Assembly (NCBI RefSeq): GCF_030272615.1
Contig: NC_081415.1
Coordinates: forward strand, 370,881,809-370,945,808
Origin: Cryptomeria japonica
Taxonomy: Eukaryota; Streptophyta; Pinopsida; Cupressales; Cupressaceae
Direction of reading: 5' to 3'
Length of the DNA: 64,000 nt
Below, in pieces: positions 25,115 to 39,000 of this stretch. Positions within the stretch are counted from its first letter, which is position 1, and every line of letters starts with the position of its first letter. Below the pieces are notes generated by a model. The model made no database searches and had not been told where the DNA came from. It saw nothing but the letters and a program-made list of their open reading frames with translations. Made by a program: the position numbers and the translations under genes.

Positions 25115-26557
25115 ATGATGAAGAAGGAAGGTCTGAAGTTTAATAGAGAGAACTACATGATATGGAGTGACATAATGAAAATTTATATCAAGAGTTTGGG
25201 AAGCCAGTATTGGGAACATGTCGATACTAAGTAAGTTGCACCTACTGGGATGTTGAATGACGATCAGAAGAAAGAGAAACAAGAAAATTATCAAGCATTG
25301 GAGGCTATTAACAGTTCTTTGTCTGATGCAGATTATGTAGATGTTCATGGTCTTGAAATTGCATATGAGGTATGGAAAAAACTTGAAGAGATTTGTAGCG
25401 GTGATGAACATGTTAAGATTGCTAAAGAAGAGAGTTTAAGAGGTCAGTTTGATGACACACAGATGGCTGAAGGTGAGAATATCCAACACTATGGTGAAAG
25501 GATAAAAGAGATTGTCGGTTAAATTAAGAGTACAGGAGGTAAAGTGGAAGATTCCACAGTGATTAGTAAGGTACTGACAACCTTGCTACCGGTCTATGCT
25601 ATCCGAGTTGCAGCTATTCAGAAGCTGAAGTCCATTGACAAAACTAAGGTAACTCTTGACTCCATCATCGGAAAGCTTACTGCTTTTGAATTAAATGGTT
25701 ATGATGGTAGTGTACAAAAATCTAAGTCTGCATTTATAGCTTCTGTTTCTAGCCCATATGTGAGGAAAAGTAGAGATGCCAATCACAGTTATGAATCCAA
25801 ATCTAGTAGAGAAGCTAATGATGAAGACAATTTAGTTGAGCTTGAAGCATTGTTGGCCAAGCAGTTGCCTAGATGTACAGGTAAATATAGAGGCAAATTA
25901 CCTTTGAAATGTTTTGAATGCAAAAAGATTGGACACACTATTGCTAACTGTCCTAATGGTGATAATGAGCACAAATGAGAGATATTCAAAAAGTATAAGG
26001 GTAAAGGCAAAATAGATTGTCTTATTATTGTTGATGGTGGTATCACTGATGAGGAATATGATGGTGATGCCAATGAAGATATTGTGTTTGTAGCTATTAA
26101 AGAAGAGATGCCAGACCAGAAGACATTAGTATCTAGAATGAATAATTCTAATGATTGGATCATTGATAGTGGTTGTTCACATGACATGACTGGTGATCAG
26201 AGAAAATTTCTTTCTCTGAAGGAATTTGATGGCGGAGTTGTAAGATTTGGTAATGACTCACCCTGCATGGTTAAAGGTAAGGGAAATATTTCTCTTAATG
26301 GAAAGAGTAGTGCAGGTGATGTCTACTGGGTTGAAGGTCTAAAGCACAATATTTTGAGTGTGGCAGAACTCAATGACAGAGGATACCCATTAGAGTTTAA
26401 AAATGTTATGTGCAAAATCTATGACAGCAAAGGTGAACTGATTACAACCGGGAAGCAAACTAAAGGTAACTTGTTTGACCTTAATCCTAAAGTCAACAAC
26501 TGTTTAATTGTAAAGATAGATGATAGTTGGCTTTGGCATAGGAGATTTTGTCATATA
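25115..26557 (+). pseudogene. Element A gag and protease, start of integrase region
   Basis: From ATG 25115 the frame encodes a copia gag (DUF4219/UBN2-type, with NRENYMIWSDIMKIYIKS and YEVWKKLEE), a zinc knuckle CFECKKIGHTIANC and the protease motif IDSGCSHDM. It continues into the GAG-pre-integrase region (WLWHRRFCHI), where element B interrupts it at 26558. Stops occur at about 25232, 25520 and 25976. The frame resumes at 33930. Confidence 0.85.
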
Positions 26558-27998
26558 TGTTGGCATTTGCATGAAGATTGCATTAATGATATGTTATGTT
26601 GTCATTGATGTCAATTGAACTGGTAATGGTATTTATAATATTGTTGTTAATATTGATATTATCTTGTAACTAGTAGGAAGAGCTTTATGGAAGATGTTGT
26701 AAAGTGGTATATAGGTATGTGAGTTGAACTAGTAACCGGTGTATAAGGTTAAACACTTTCTATGCAATGTAACCGGTAAATCCTACCAGTTGTTTTTGTT
26801 AAACTCTAACCGATTAAGTTTGATGAAATGGTTATGTTGGTTTATTATCTGATGTTGAGGGATAATGATAGTGACACGTGTGCTCATTGTATGAAGATAA
26901 GTTTAGATTGTTTTGGTGCCTTTGTTTGATTAACTAGGGAATGAGAAAAGTGGATTGCATCTAATACAAAGTGCATGATGAGTTACAAGTCCGATGAAGT
27001 GGTGATCATGGAGCAGTTGGAATTTTCTTGAAGAATGTGTATAGATTACTATGTAAATCCAATGGTCACACTTGAACTGATTTGTTTGTAATCTCTATGA
27101 GAGAATTAGGTTTTTGTTGTGTTATCAACCTAATTGATTTGTATTTAAGGTTGAAGAAGTTGTTTTATAAAAGGTGCTGGTAGAAATCAGTTAAGTGTGT
27201 GGTTGCCTAACCGGAGAATAGATCTACAGTTTGTGTAAAGGAAGATTGAAGCTTAAAAGGATCTGATCAAGCAAATTTAGTGCTATTCAGATAGATCAAG
27301 AAAAAACCTGTTGTCTTCTAACAATTATAGCAGAATTGAAATCCCCTAATCGAGTAAGCTCTAACAAGCTTGGTTACTTCTTAAATCCTTTAATAAGGTG
27401 GTCCATTAGCTTGGATTCTCAAATCCTCTACTAAGGTTACTCCTAACAGGGTATTTGATTTTTATCAAGGCATTTGTAAATCCCTTAACTAGGTGATTCC
27501 TAAGAGGATCAGTTCTTAACAAGACTTATTCTAAAAGCTTTAACAGGCTTGGCTCCTAACAAGGCAAACTTTAGAAGAGTTCAGATAGCTATCTTGTGAG
27601 TCTCATCTCACTGTGGTTTTTACCTATTTGGGTTTTCCACGTATAAACATCTGTGTCATATGGTGAATGTTTTTGTGGTTATGATCTTATTTGTTGATTT
27701 GATTAACTACTTAACTATTTTGATAAGGCATAATAATTGGAAGCATTGAGAGATGGAGTGTGTTGATATATGATTAAGCATTTGGATGTTTATAAGATTA
27801 AAGTTGTTTACTATTAAGTTGCTATAATAGTCGATCGGTATTCTTATGAGTACTGACCTTGATAGTGATATTTTATTGATAAGTTTACTTTGTGTGATTG
27901 AGTTTGAGTTTGGGAAGTTTGTATCAGTTGTTCAGTGTACTAATTCACCCCCCCCTCTTAGTAATCTACCAGATACTTATTCTTTCATCATACCATCA
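26558..27998 (+). repeat. Element B 5' LTR
   Basis: It starts TGTTGGCATTTGCATG and ends CATACCATCA. The end contains the block of C residues before 'ctcttagtaatctacc', shared with related copia families in the window. Confidence 0.93.
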
Positions 27999-28000
27999 AT

Positions 28001-28012
28001 TGGCATCAGAAC
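28001..28012 (+). promoter_or_regulatory. Element B primer binding site (mutated)
   Basis: TGGCATCAGAAC differs by two transitions from the initiator-Met site TGGTATCAGAGC seen in elements A and C. Confidence 0.85.
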
Positions 28013-28069
28013 ATCTTAGGTCCTCTATAATCTAAAGCCTAACAACTTGAGCAAAATATTTTGTAGATC

Positions 28070-31000
28070 ATGATGAAGAAGGAAGGTCTGAAGTACAACA
28101 GAGAAAACTATAGGATATGGAGTGACAGAATGAAGATTTACATCAAGAGTCTGGGAAGTCAGTATTGGGATCATGTAGAAACTAAGTATATTGTACCTAC
28201 TGGAACTCTGACTGATGATCAAAAGAAAGAATAGCAAGAAAATCATCAAGCATTGGAGGCTATTATCAGTTCCTTGTCTGATGCTGAATATGTAGATGTT
28301 CATGGTCTTGAAACTACATATGAAGTATGGAAAAAACTTGAAGATGTTTATAGTGGTGATGAACATGTTAAAATTACTAAAGAGGAGAGCCTAAGAGGAA
28401 AGTTTGATGACATGAGAATGTTTGAAGGTGAGAATATCTAGCAGTATGGTCAAAGGATAAAAGAGATAGTTGGTGAAACAAAGAGTGTAGGAGGGAAAGT
28501 GGAAGATGCCATAGTGATCAGTAAGGTACCGAGAACCCTGCTACTGGTCTATGATATTCGAGTTGTAGCTATTTAGGAGCTGAAGTCCATGGAAAAAACT
28601 AAGGTAACTCTTGACTCTATCATTGGAAAACTTACTTCATTTGAATTAAATGGCTATGATGGTAGTGTACAGAAATTAGAATCTGCATTCAGAGATTCTG
28701 TCTCTAATCCATCTGTGAGAAAAAGTAGAGATACTAGTCATGGTTATGAATCTAGATCCAACAGAGATGTTGATGATGAAGACAACCTAGTGGAACTTGA
28801 AGCATTGTTGGCAAAATGATTGCCTAGGGGCACTAGGAAATACAGAGGTAAACTACCTCTAAAATGTTTTGCATGCAACAAGATTGGTCATATAGCAACA
28901 AATTGTCCTAATGGTGAAAATGAACACAAGAGAGATAAATTCGAGAAGTATAAGGGTAAAGGCTAGAGAGATTGTCTTATAGTAGTTAACAGTGGTATCA
29001 CTGATGAAGAATCTGTTGATGATGCTAGCGAACATATTGTGTTTGTAGCTATTAAGGAAGAGATATCAGATCAAAAGGCACTAGTATCCAGGATGTATAA
29101 CTCTAATGATTGGGTCATTAATAGTGGTTGTTCACATCATATGACTGGTGATCAGAGAAAATTTCTTTCCTTAAAGGATTTCGATGGCGGTGTTGTCAGA
29201 TTTGTAAATGACTCACCTTGTATGGTTAAAGGTAAGGGAGTCATTTCTCTTAATCGGAAGAGCAGTGTTGGCGATGTCTATTGGGTTGAAGGTCTAAAGC
29301 ACAATCTTCTAAGTGTGGCATAACTTAATGACAAAGTATACCCACTGGAGTTTAGAAATGTTATGTGCAAAATCTTTGACAACAAAGGTGAATTGATTGC
29401 AACTGGGAAACAAACCAGAGGTAATCTATTTCATGTTAATCCTAAATTTAGCAACTATTTGATTGCAAAGATAGATGATAGCTGGCTTTGGCATAGAATA
29501 TTTTTTCATATAAACTTTGATAACATTGGTAAAGTGAGCAAGTCCAAGATAGTAAGAGGTCCGCCTCAGCTAGACAAACAGGTTAATGCTCTTTGCAAAG
29601 AATGTCAGTTAGGAAAGATGACTTCTTCAACTTTCAAGAGCAAGTCCTCAGCAGAGCACTTGTTAGATTTGGTTCATACAGATCTATGTGGACCAATAAG
29701 AACAAGAAGCATTCAAGGTGATAGATATTTCATGATCTTCACTGATGATTGTTCAAGGATGATGTGGGTCACATTATTGAAGGATAATAATGAAGCTTTT
29801 GGTAAGTTCAAGGCATTCAGGGCCTTAGCTGAGAAAGAGAGAGGCAAAAAGATAAAATGCCTGAGAACAGATCAAGGCAATGAATTTACTTTTGAGGGAT
29901 TCACTAAGTACTGTGATGAGAATGGTATCAAACGACAACTTTCTACACCAAGGACACCACAACAGAATGGTATCGCAGAGAGGAACAACTGGTCAATGGT
30001 TGAAGCTTCTAGGACAATATTGATACAAGGAGGTGTAGCGAATTTTTTTTGGAAAGAAGCTGTAAGTACAACTGTCTACACAATGAACTGAGTTATGGTG
30101 AAAAGAGGTAAGGACAAGACCCCTTATGAATATTAGTATGGAAGATCACCTGATGTTAGCTATTTTAAGATATTTGGTAGCAAGTATTTTATTAAAAGAG
30201 GTGATTAAATTAGCAAGTTTGAAGCTAAGAGTGATGAAGGAATATTTCTTGGCTATTCAACCAAGAGTAAGGCCTACAAATGCTTCAACAACTGGACATA
30301 GAGAATTGGTGAGAGTGTTGATGTTCAAGTAGAGGAATGTCCTGAAGTCTCAGAAGGAACCAGTTCAGAGAAAAAGGATGAAGATCTTTGCATTTTGCTT
30401 TTGGAACCTGAAACTGTTAAATCATAAATTAGTAAAGCAAATTCTGATGCACTTGTTCAACCAGGACAAATAAATTCAGAAGAAGATGATAATGAAGAAG
30501 CTTAACCTGAAGAGAACGATCATGTTATTCCTAGGTATGTGAAACTGAACCATAGTCCTGAATAGATTATTGGGGATAAGTATGTCGGAGTACTAACTAG
30601 AAGGATAATAAGAGAAAACTCTTGCATGATCTCCAATATTGAACCTAGAAGTGCTAAGGAGGGATTTGGTGATGATCATTGAGTTAAAGCTATGGAGGAG
30701 GAATTGGATCAAATTGAGAAGAACAACACTTGGACCCTAGTACCCCGACCGGTAAATAAGATTGTTATAGGTAATAAATGGGTATTCAGAAACAAGTTAA
30801 ATGAAGATGGTGTTGTAGTTCGCAACAAGGAAAGATTAGTTTGCAAGGGTTATGTGCAAGAAGAAGGAGAAGATTATAGTGAAAATTTTACACCAGTAGA
30901 AAGACTGGAAGGTGTCAGAACTTTACTTGCATTTGTAGCCCATAAGAAGTTCAAGGTATACCAGATGGATGTTAAGTCTTCATTTTTGAATGGGATATTG

Positions 31001-32176
31001 GAAGAAGAGGTATATGTAGAGAAACCAAATGGTTATGCTTTGACAAATGAGAAAGACATGGTATGCAAATTGCATAAAGCTTTGTATGGATTAAAGTAGG
31101 CACCCAAAGCATGGTATGAAAGGCTGCATACACATCTAATGAAGATAGGTTTTGCCAGAACCAGTGATGATAGTAATATTTATCTCAAGTCTGAAGGAGA
31201 TGAAATACTAGTCAGTGAAGTATTTGTTGATGATATTATTTTTGGAGGTTACGATGTCATGAGCAACAGTTTTGCAGATGAAATGAAAAATGAGTTTGAA
31301 ATGTCTTTACTAGGGGAAACAAAAATTTTCATAGGCTTGCAAATACAACAAATGAATAATGGTATTTTCATTACACAATCTAAGTATGTGAAAGAGGTTT
31401 TGAATACTTTTGGCATGAGTGACTCTAAACCAATTGGAACACCAATGGTTACAGGTTGTAAGTTGTCTAAGGAAGATGAATCTAAGTCTGTTGATGAAAA
31501 GCAATACAGGTCAATGATTGGCACATTACTCTATGTTGTTCATAGCAGACTAGATATAACCCATGCGGTTGGTATAGTTGCTAGATTCCAGAAGAATCCT
31601 AATGAGACACACCTGATAGCAACCAAGAGAATGTTTAGATACCTGAAAGGTACTATTGACTATGGATTATGGTATCCATATGGAGAAAAAATTGACTTGA
31701 AGGTGTACACAGATGCTGATTAGGTAGGAAATGTTGATGAATGGAAAAGCACTACTAGTGGAGCATTCTTTCTAGGAGGAAGGCTTGTTTCATGGAGTAG
31801 TAAGAAGCAGACTTGTACTTCACATTCTACTGTTGAAGTTGAGTATATTGGAGCTTATATGAATCACACACAGGCTATTTGGATGAGGCACATTTTGGAA
31901 GGTTTTAAGATGAAAATCTTAGAACCTATAAATATTTTATGTGATAATACAAGTGCTATAAATATTTCTAAGAATCCTGTTTTGTACAAACAAACCAAGC
32001 ACATTGAATTGAAGTATCACTTTTTAAGGGAAAAAGTTCAAAGTAAAGATGTTATCTTAGAGCATGTTTCTACCAAGGAGAAGCTTGCAGATATCTTTAC
32101 CAAACCTCTTCTTAAGACTACATTTGAGTGTCTTAGAAGTCAACTAGGGGTTGTACCCCTTCATGAAGTTAGTTGA
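28070..32176 (+). pseudogene. Element B gag-pol polyprotein
   Basis: One frame of 1,369 codons with no frameshift but about 16 stops. In order: gag (ENYRIWSDRM, YEVWKKLED), zinc knuckle CFACNKIGHIATNC, and protease reading INSGCSHHM where the catalytic Asp of DSG has become Asn. The integrase shows HTDLCGP, LRTDQGNEF and the Glu of NGIAERNN as the DDE triad. The reverse transcriptase shows QMDVKSSFLNG, LYGLK-stop-AP and FVDDIIFGG. The RNase H shows VYTDAD, CDNTSAINISKNP and TKHIELKYHFLREKV. It ends LGVVPLHEVS. Several stops replace Gln or Trp codons conserved in A or C. It would encode all functions for a copia life cycle if intact. Confidence 0.93.
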
Positions 32177-32253
32177 GCATGATGCTGATTGCATCAGTCC
32201 CTGAATCACTTACAAAATCTTAGAAGGACTGATGTAGAAGTGGATGTATTCCA

Positions 32254-32510
32254 TAGGGGGAGCATCAATTTGTAGTATGTTGTTGATGCACAGTGAAATT
32301 TTGATATTACATGTTTTACTTTCAATTTGGCATTGTTGTCAAAGGGGGAGAAGAATTATGTGATTATGGCAAAGGGAAACCAACGACAGGCCGAAGATAG
32401 ACAACGCATGGTGAATACTTGGTAATGTAAACCAGGATTCCTATTAACCATTCACATCTGCAATCAAAGGCGTTGATATTTATATTGCCATCAATGCCAA
32501 AGGGGGAGAT
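32254..32510 (+). promoter_or_regulatory. Element B polypurine tracts (three GGGGGAG motifs)
   Basis: The tract next to the LTR is aaagggggagat (32499-32510). Two similar purine runs lie upstream at 32254-32262 and 32341-32350. Only the last is placed to prime plus-strand synthesis at the LTR. Confidence 0.75.
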
Positions 32511-33929
32511 TGTTGGAATTTGCATGAAGATTGCATTAATGATATGCTATGTTGTCAATGATGTCAATTGAACTAGTAATGGTATTCATGATATTGTTGT
32601 TATTATTGATATTATCTTGTAACCAGTAGGAAGAGATTTATGGAGGATGTTGTAAACCGGTATATAAGTATGTGAGCTGCACCGATAACCAGTGTATAAG
32701 GTTAAACCCTTTCTATGAAATGTAAGTGGTAAACCCTACTAGTTGTTTTTGTTAAACCCTAACAGATTAAGTTTGCTGAAATGGTTATGTTAGTTTATTA
32801 TCTGATGTTGAGTGGTAATGATAGTGACACGTGTGGTCATTGTATGAAGATAAGTTCAAATTATTTTGGCGCGTTTGTTTGATTGTCTAGGGAATGAGCA
32901 AAGTGGATTGCATCTAATGCAAAGCACATGATGAGCTACAAGTCTGATGAAGCGGTGATCATGGAGCAGTTGGAATTTTCTTGAAGAATGTGTATAGATT
33001 GCTATGTAAATCCAATGGTCACACTTGAACCAATTTGTTTGTAATCTCTATGAGAGAATTAAGTTTTTGTTGTGTTACCGACCTAATTGATTTGTATTTA
33101 AGGTCGAATAAGTTATTTTGTAAAAGGCGTTGGCAAAAATCAGTTGAGTGTGTGGTTGCCTAACTGGAGAATGGATCTACAGTTTGTGTAAAGGAAGATT
33201 GAAGCTTAAAAGGATCTGATCAAGCAAATCTAGTGCTATTCAGACAGATCAAGAAAAAACTATTATCTTCTAACAATTATAGCAGAATTGAAATCCCCTA
33301 ACTGGGTAATCTCTAACAAGCTTGGTTACTTCTTAAATCCTCTAACAAGGTGCTCCATTAGCTTGGATTCTCAAATCCTCTACTGAGGTTACTCCTAACA
33401 GGGCATTTGTAAATTCCTTAGCTGGGTGATTCCTAACAGGATCAGTTCTTAACAAGACTTTTTGTAAAAGCTTTAATAGGCTTGGCTCCTAATAGGGTGA
33501 ACTTCAGACAAGTTCAGATAGCTATCTTGTGAGTCTCATCTCACCATGGTTTTTACCTATTTGGGTTTTCTACGTATAAACATTGGTGTCACATGGCGAA
33601 TGTTTTTGTGGTTATGTTCTTATTCGTTGATTTGATTAACTACTTAACTATTCTGATAAGACATGATAACTGGAAGAATTGAGAGATGGAGTGTGTTGAT
33701 ATGTGATTAGACATTTGAATGTTTACAAGATTAAAGTTATTTATTGTTTAAGTTGCTATAACAGTCAATCGGTATTCTTATGAGTATTGATCTTGACAGT
33801 GAATTTTATTGATAATTTACTTTGTGTGATTGAGTTTGAGTTTGGGAAGTTTGTATCAGTTTTTCAGTATACTGATTCACCCCCCCTCTTAGTAATCTAC
33901 TAGATACTTATTCTTTCATCATACCATCA
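32511..33929 (+). repeat. Element B 3' LTR
   Basis: It starts TGTTGGAATTTGCATG directly after the polypurine tract and ends ATACCATCA, followed by the ATATA duplication. Confidence 0.93.
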
Positions 33930-34915
33930 ATATAAACTTTGATAACATTGTTAAAGTGAGTAAGTCCAAGACAGTGAGAAGTTTGCCTTAGTTAGACAAA
34001 CCGGTTAATGCTTTGTGCAAAGAATGTCAGTTGGGAAAGATGACATCCTCAACTTTCAAGAGAAAATCCCTTTCAGTGGAGCATTTGTTAGATTTGGTTC
34101 ATACGGATCTTTGTGGAGCAATAAGAGGAAAAAGTATTCAAGGTGACAAATATTTTGATCTTCATTTATGATTGCTCAAGGATGATGTGGGTCACATTAT
34201 TGAAGGATAAGACTGAAGATTTTGGTAAGTTCAAGGCATTTAGGGCCTTAGCTGAGAAGGAGAGCGGTACGAAGATAAAGTGTCTGAGAACAGATCAAGG
34301 TGGTGAATTTACTTCTAAGGAATTCACTAGGTATTATAAAGAAAATGATATCAAATGATAGCTTTTTGCATCAAGGACACCACATCAGAATGGTATCACA
34401 GAGAGAAACAACGGGTCAGTTCTTGAAGCTGGTAGGATGATGTTGATACAAGGAGGTGTAGCAAAATTTTTTTTGGAGAGAAGCTGTCAGCACAACTATC
34501 TACACTATGAACCGAATTCTAGTAAAGAGAGGTAAGGACAAGACTCCTTATGAATATTGGTATGATAGATCACCTGATGTTAGTTATTTCAAAATATTTG
34601 GAAGTAAATGTTTTATTAAGAGAGGTGATTATATTAGCAAATTTGAGGCTAAAAGTGATGAAGGTATATTTCTTGGATATTCCTACAAGTGTTTTAAGAA
34701 TCAGACATAGAGAATTATTGAGAGTGTTGATGTTTGAGTGGATGAATATCCTGAAGTCTTAGAGGAAACCAGTTTAGAGAAAAAGGATGAAGATCCTTGC
34801 ATGTTGTTTTTGGAACCAAAAACTCTAAAATCTGAAACTGGCAAAGCAAATATTGATGTACTAGTTCAACCAAAACAGATAAATTCAGAAGAAGATGATG
34901 ATAATGAAGAAATTG
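33930..34915 (+). pseudogene. Element A integrase segment
   Basis: Continues the interrupted frame: INFDNI, CKECQLGKM, HTDLCG, then SRMMWVTLLKD, LRTDQGGEF and, after a frameshift, YEYWYDRSPDVSYFKIFG. Frameshifts lie near 34155 and 34470, and stops at about 33989, 34357 and 34709. Element C enters at 34916, in the acidic linker between integrase and reverse transcriptase. Confidence 0.85.
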
Positions 34916-35971
34916 TATTGTTATTTTGGATATGTTGATATGGTTTTGTCATTGATGTCAACACTTGTCAACATTTATCAGCACTTGGAGACTCTTGATT
35001 ATGTTCACCGGCAAGTCAGTGACTTATGCACAGTCACCGGTATTTGGTTCACCAACAGGTTATATTGTTCACCAACACTTGGAATGACTTGAAGATTACT
35101 TGGTTATGTCAAAGACATTATTTGATTAATTGGATTTGGCAATTTGGTTATTGGTCTATTCGGGTTTGCATATTTTCTGTTACCAACAAATAGGTCCAGG
35201 TTATGCATCGACAAGCATATCTATTCTAGATCAACACAACACGTTATGAAGATGATTTGTTATTATTGTAAATGCATTGAGCTGACATGATGCATCATAT
35301 ATTGATTTATTTGTAATTGATTTTATTGTAATATCTTTAGTGAGCTGACCTACTCATTTGGTCTTAGCTTTCGATATATATGTAAGATCTCATTTGTGAG
35401 ATTGATATGGGAAGGTAAGAAAGTGTGAATAAGGTATATGCGAAAATAAGCAGAGCTATACACACAGACATCATTTGAAGATTGAAGGAGGGTATTGAGA
35501 AAGCATATCAGAGCTAAAACTGTACTGAATCCAACATATGAAGATACTATTTTTTGTAGTACATTATCATTGGATTTAACCATCCAATTGTAGTCAATGT
35601 GACTCCCATTTTGTGATTGAGTAGTGAGCTCTAGGCAGTTGGCCTTTTTGCATGTGCAGACTCCATATTGTACACACATACTATCTATAGTAGTATCATC
35701 TGATTGTGGGTAAGGCTTCCCATCGTGGTTTTTCCCCTTACAGGGTTTCCACGTACAAATATCCGTGTTATGTGTTGTGGATGTTATTGTCTTTCTTTTT
35801 CATGCATTAATCTTTATCGGTACTGCAATTAACTGATAAAACTGTTTACCAACATAAAGTTTGGTTTATCGACATTAAGCATTAAGTTTTGGTTAAGTTA
35901 ATTTTGGTTTGAATTTATGGGACAACTGATTCACCCCTTTCCCCCCTCTCAGTTGTCTCCGGAACCTAACA
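34916..35971 (+). repeat. Element C 5' LTR
   Basis: It runs from TATTGTTATTTTGGATATG to CCGGAACCTAACA. Compared with the 3' LTR it has an extra 'caacaggttatattgttcac' block near 35053. Confidence 0.92.
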
Positions 35972-35973
35972 AT

Positions 35974-35986
35974 TGGTATCAGAGCC
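35974..35986 (+). promoter_or_regulatory. Element C primer binding site
   Basis: TGGTATCAGAGCC, a perfect match to the copia initiator-Met tRNA site, two bases after the LTR end. Confidence 0.93.
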
Positions 35987-36028
35987 TAGTCCTCTTTTTG
36001 TAGAAGTTTAACAACTTGAGGAAATCCA

Positions 36029-39000
36029 ATGTCTTCTAACTATTTTAGGAAGGACAGTCCTAAACTTGATGGAACCAACTATGGTATGTGGAAGATCAGG
36101 ATGGAGACACATTTTAATTGTATTGGAAAGGACATTTGGGATGTTACAAAGAATGGTTATACTGCTCCTATTCAAGGTCAACCTAGTCCACCAACCTTGG
36201 CTAAAGATGAGGAAAATGATTGCAAAGCAAGAGAAGCATTTTTGAGCACATTGTCAGATCAACAAATCATGGGATTATCAGACAAATCTATTGCTAAAGC
36301 TATTTGGGACAAATTGGAAACATTGAATGAAGGAGATTCCATAGTCAAAATTGCAAAACATGAATGCTTTCGGGTCAGGTATGAAAATCTAAAAATGGAA
36401 GAAGATGAAAGGATTTCTCTTCTATGGAAAGAGTAAATGAAATTGTTTTGGGTATACAATGTTGTGGAGGAACCTTAAGTGAAGATGAGATTGTTTCTAA
36501 AGTTTTAAGAGCATTTCCACTAGCATATAAACTGAAAGTTACTTTTATAAATGAATTGAGAACAATGCCTAATACATCAATATCTAGGGACACTCTGGTT
36601 GGAAACTTTCAGCTTTTGAACTTAAGGAATTTGGCCATGTTGCTACAATAAAGATAGATCTAGCTTTTAAAGCATCATCATCATTTGCAAAATCATCATC
36701 ATCTAAGAAATCTGATTGGAAAGCCTTTTATGCAAGAGAACTTGAAGAAATCAGAAAGGAGAGTGAAGATCTGGAAGAGCTTGAAGCACTATTTGCAAAG
36801 AAAATGCCTAAAGGTCCAATTGGAAGTAAGTATGAAGGTAAAGCACCATTTAAATGTTTTAACTATAATAAAATTGGTCACATGGCTTCTAGGTGTCTTG
36901 ATAGACATGCAAGATTGAAATAAGCTAAAAGAACATATAAGCCTAACCCTGATTACCAGAGATACAAATTCAAGAAGAATAGAGACAAATATTGTTATTA
37001 TGCTAATGAAGGAGTTACTGATGATTCTGATGAGGAACCGACAGACAATGGATGGGCTTTTGTTGCTATAACAGAAGATCAACTGACACCTATTGATCAG
37101 CTGGTAGAGCAGGCCCTAGCAGCTAAAATTGAAGATAAGGATGAATGGATCATTGATTCTGGATGTTCACATCAAATGCCTGGTGATAAGAGTAAATTCT
37201 TAACCTTTTAGGAATACAATGGAGGTCTAGTGAGATTTGGAGATGATAAAGCTTGTATGATCAAAGGAAAAGGAACTATAGATTTTGATGGTAAGTATAA
37301 TACTGATAATGTTTACTATGTTGAAGGTTTGAAGCATAATCTTTTGAGTGTTGGTCAATTAGTTGAGAAAGGATTTCAATTACAATTCACGAATGGTAAA
37401 TGCAAAATCTGAAACAAAACTGGTTTGGAAATTGCAACCGGTAATCAGACTAGAGGTAATATCTTTCATTTGAATAACAATGAGAAAGCATGTTTGATTG
37501 CACATATTGATGAAAGTTGGTTATGGCATAAGAGACTTTGTCATGTAAACTTTGATTGCATTATGAAAATTAGTACAACTAAGGCAGTAAGAGATTTACC
37601 TAAGATTGTTAAACCTCATAATCCGGTATGTAAGGAATGTCAATTTGGAAAGGAAGTTAGAGCATCTTTTAAGAGTATACTAGATAAATCCAATAATTCT
37701 CTTGATTTAATTCAAACTGATTTATGTAGTCCAACAAGAACTAGAAGTATACAAGGAGATAGATATTTTATGCTAATCATTGATAACTATTCTAGAATGT
37801 GTTGGGTTACTTTTCTCAGGGAGAAATCTGAAGCATTTGGAAAATTCAAACTATTCAAGGTGATGGTAAAGAAATAAACCGATAAGAAAATCAAATGTTT
37901 GAGATCAGATCAAGGAGGTGAATTCACATCTAAGGAATTTAATACATTCTGTGAAGTGAATGGGATCAAAAGATAGTTATCAACACCTCGGATACCCCAA
38001 TAAAATGGAGTTGTGGAAAGGAAAAATAGAACTATCTTGGATGCAGCTAGAAGCATGATATCAGAAGCAAACCTACCTCATATATATTGGAGAAAAGAAG
38101 TGAATACAACAATTTACACATTCAACAGAGTTCACATCAAAGGTGAAACCGGTAAGACCCCTCATGAACTATGGTTTGGTAATACTCCTACTCTTAAATA
38201 TTTCAGAATATTTGAAAGTAAATGCTATATTAGAAGAGATGAGTATATTGGCAAATTTGATCCTAGAAGTGATGAAGGAATATTTCTTTATTATTCATCT
38301 AAGAGCAAGGCATATAGATGTTTTAACAAGAGATTGCAGAAACTTGCTGAGAGTGCAAATGTGAAGATTGATGAACAGTTTAGAGGAAATTCAAGGTACA
38401 TGGACTCTGAACCGGCAATAGAGATAATAACAAACAAACCTACAATGAGTACACCGGTATAAAATGTTGATCTAGTTACACCGGCATCATCTGAGGATTC
38501 AACAGTCACTGAAGAAAGACAACAAGTGAATACACCCATGTATGTAAGGTTGAATCACTCTGAAAGTCAGATAATTGGAAATAAATATCAAGAAGTTATA
38601 ACTAGAGGTAGACTGGCCAATAAAGAGGTATGTCTTATTTCTCAAATTGAACCTACATCAATTAATGAGGCATGTGAAGATAAATATTGGATTAAAGCTA
38701 TGGAAGATAAATTGGAACAAATTGAAAGGAATAACACTCGGGCATTGGTTCCTCGGCCTAAAGACAAAAATGTAATTGGAACTAAATGGGTATTCAGAAA
38801 TAAACTTAATGCAGATGACAAGGTAATTAGAAACAAAGCAAGATTAGTTTGTAAGGGATATTCACAGAAAGAAAGAATTGATTACAATGAAACCTTTGCA
38901 CCGGTAGCTAGAATTGAGGCAATCAGACTATTATTGGCTTTTGCAACTCACAAGAACTATAAATTATATCAAATGGATGTTAAATGTGCATTTCTGAATG

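Larger units (their letters stand above)
26558..33929 (+). mobile_element. Copia element B, full length (7.4 kb), nested in its own family
   Basis: Two LTRs of 1,441 and 1,419 bp flank a complete gag-pol frame. The target duplication ATATA lies at 26553-26557 and 33930-33934, and the flanking sequence matches element A's integrase region on both sides. Hand comparison of the first 200 or so LTR bases shows about 20 differences, so the insertion is old. Many stop codons make it inactive. Confidence 0.95.
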
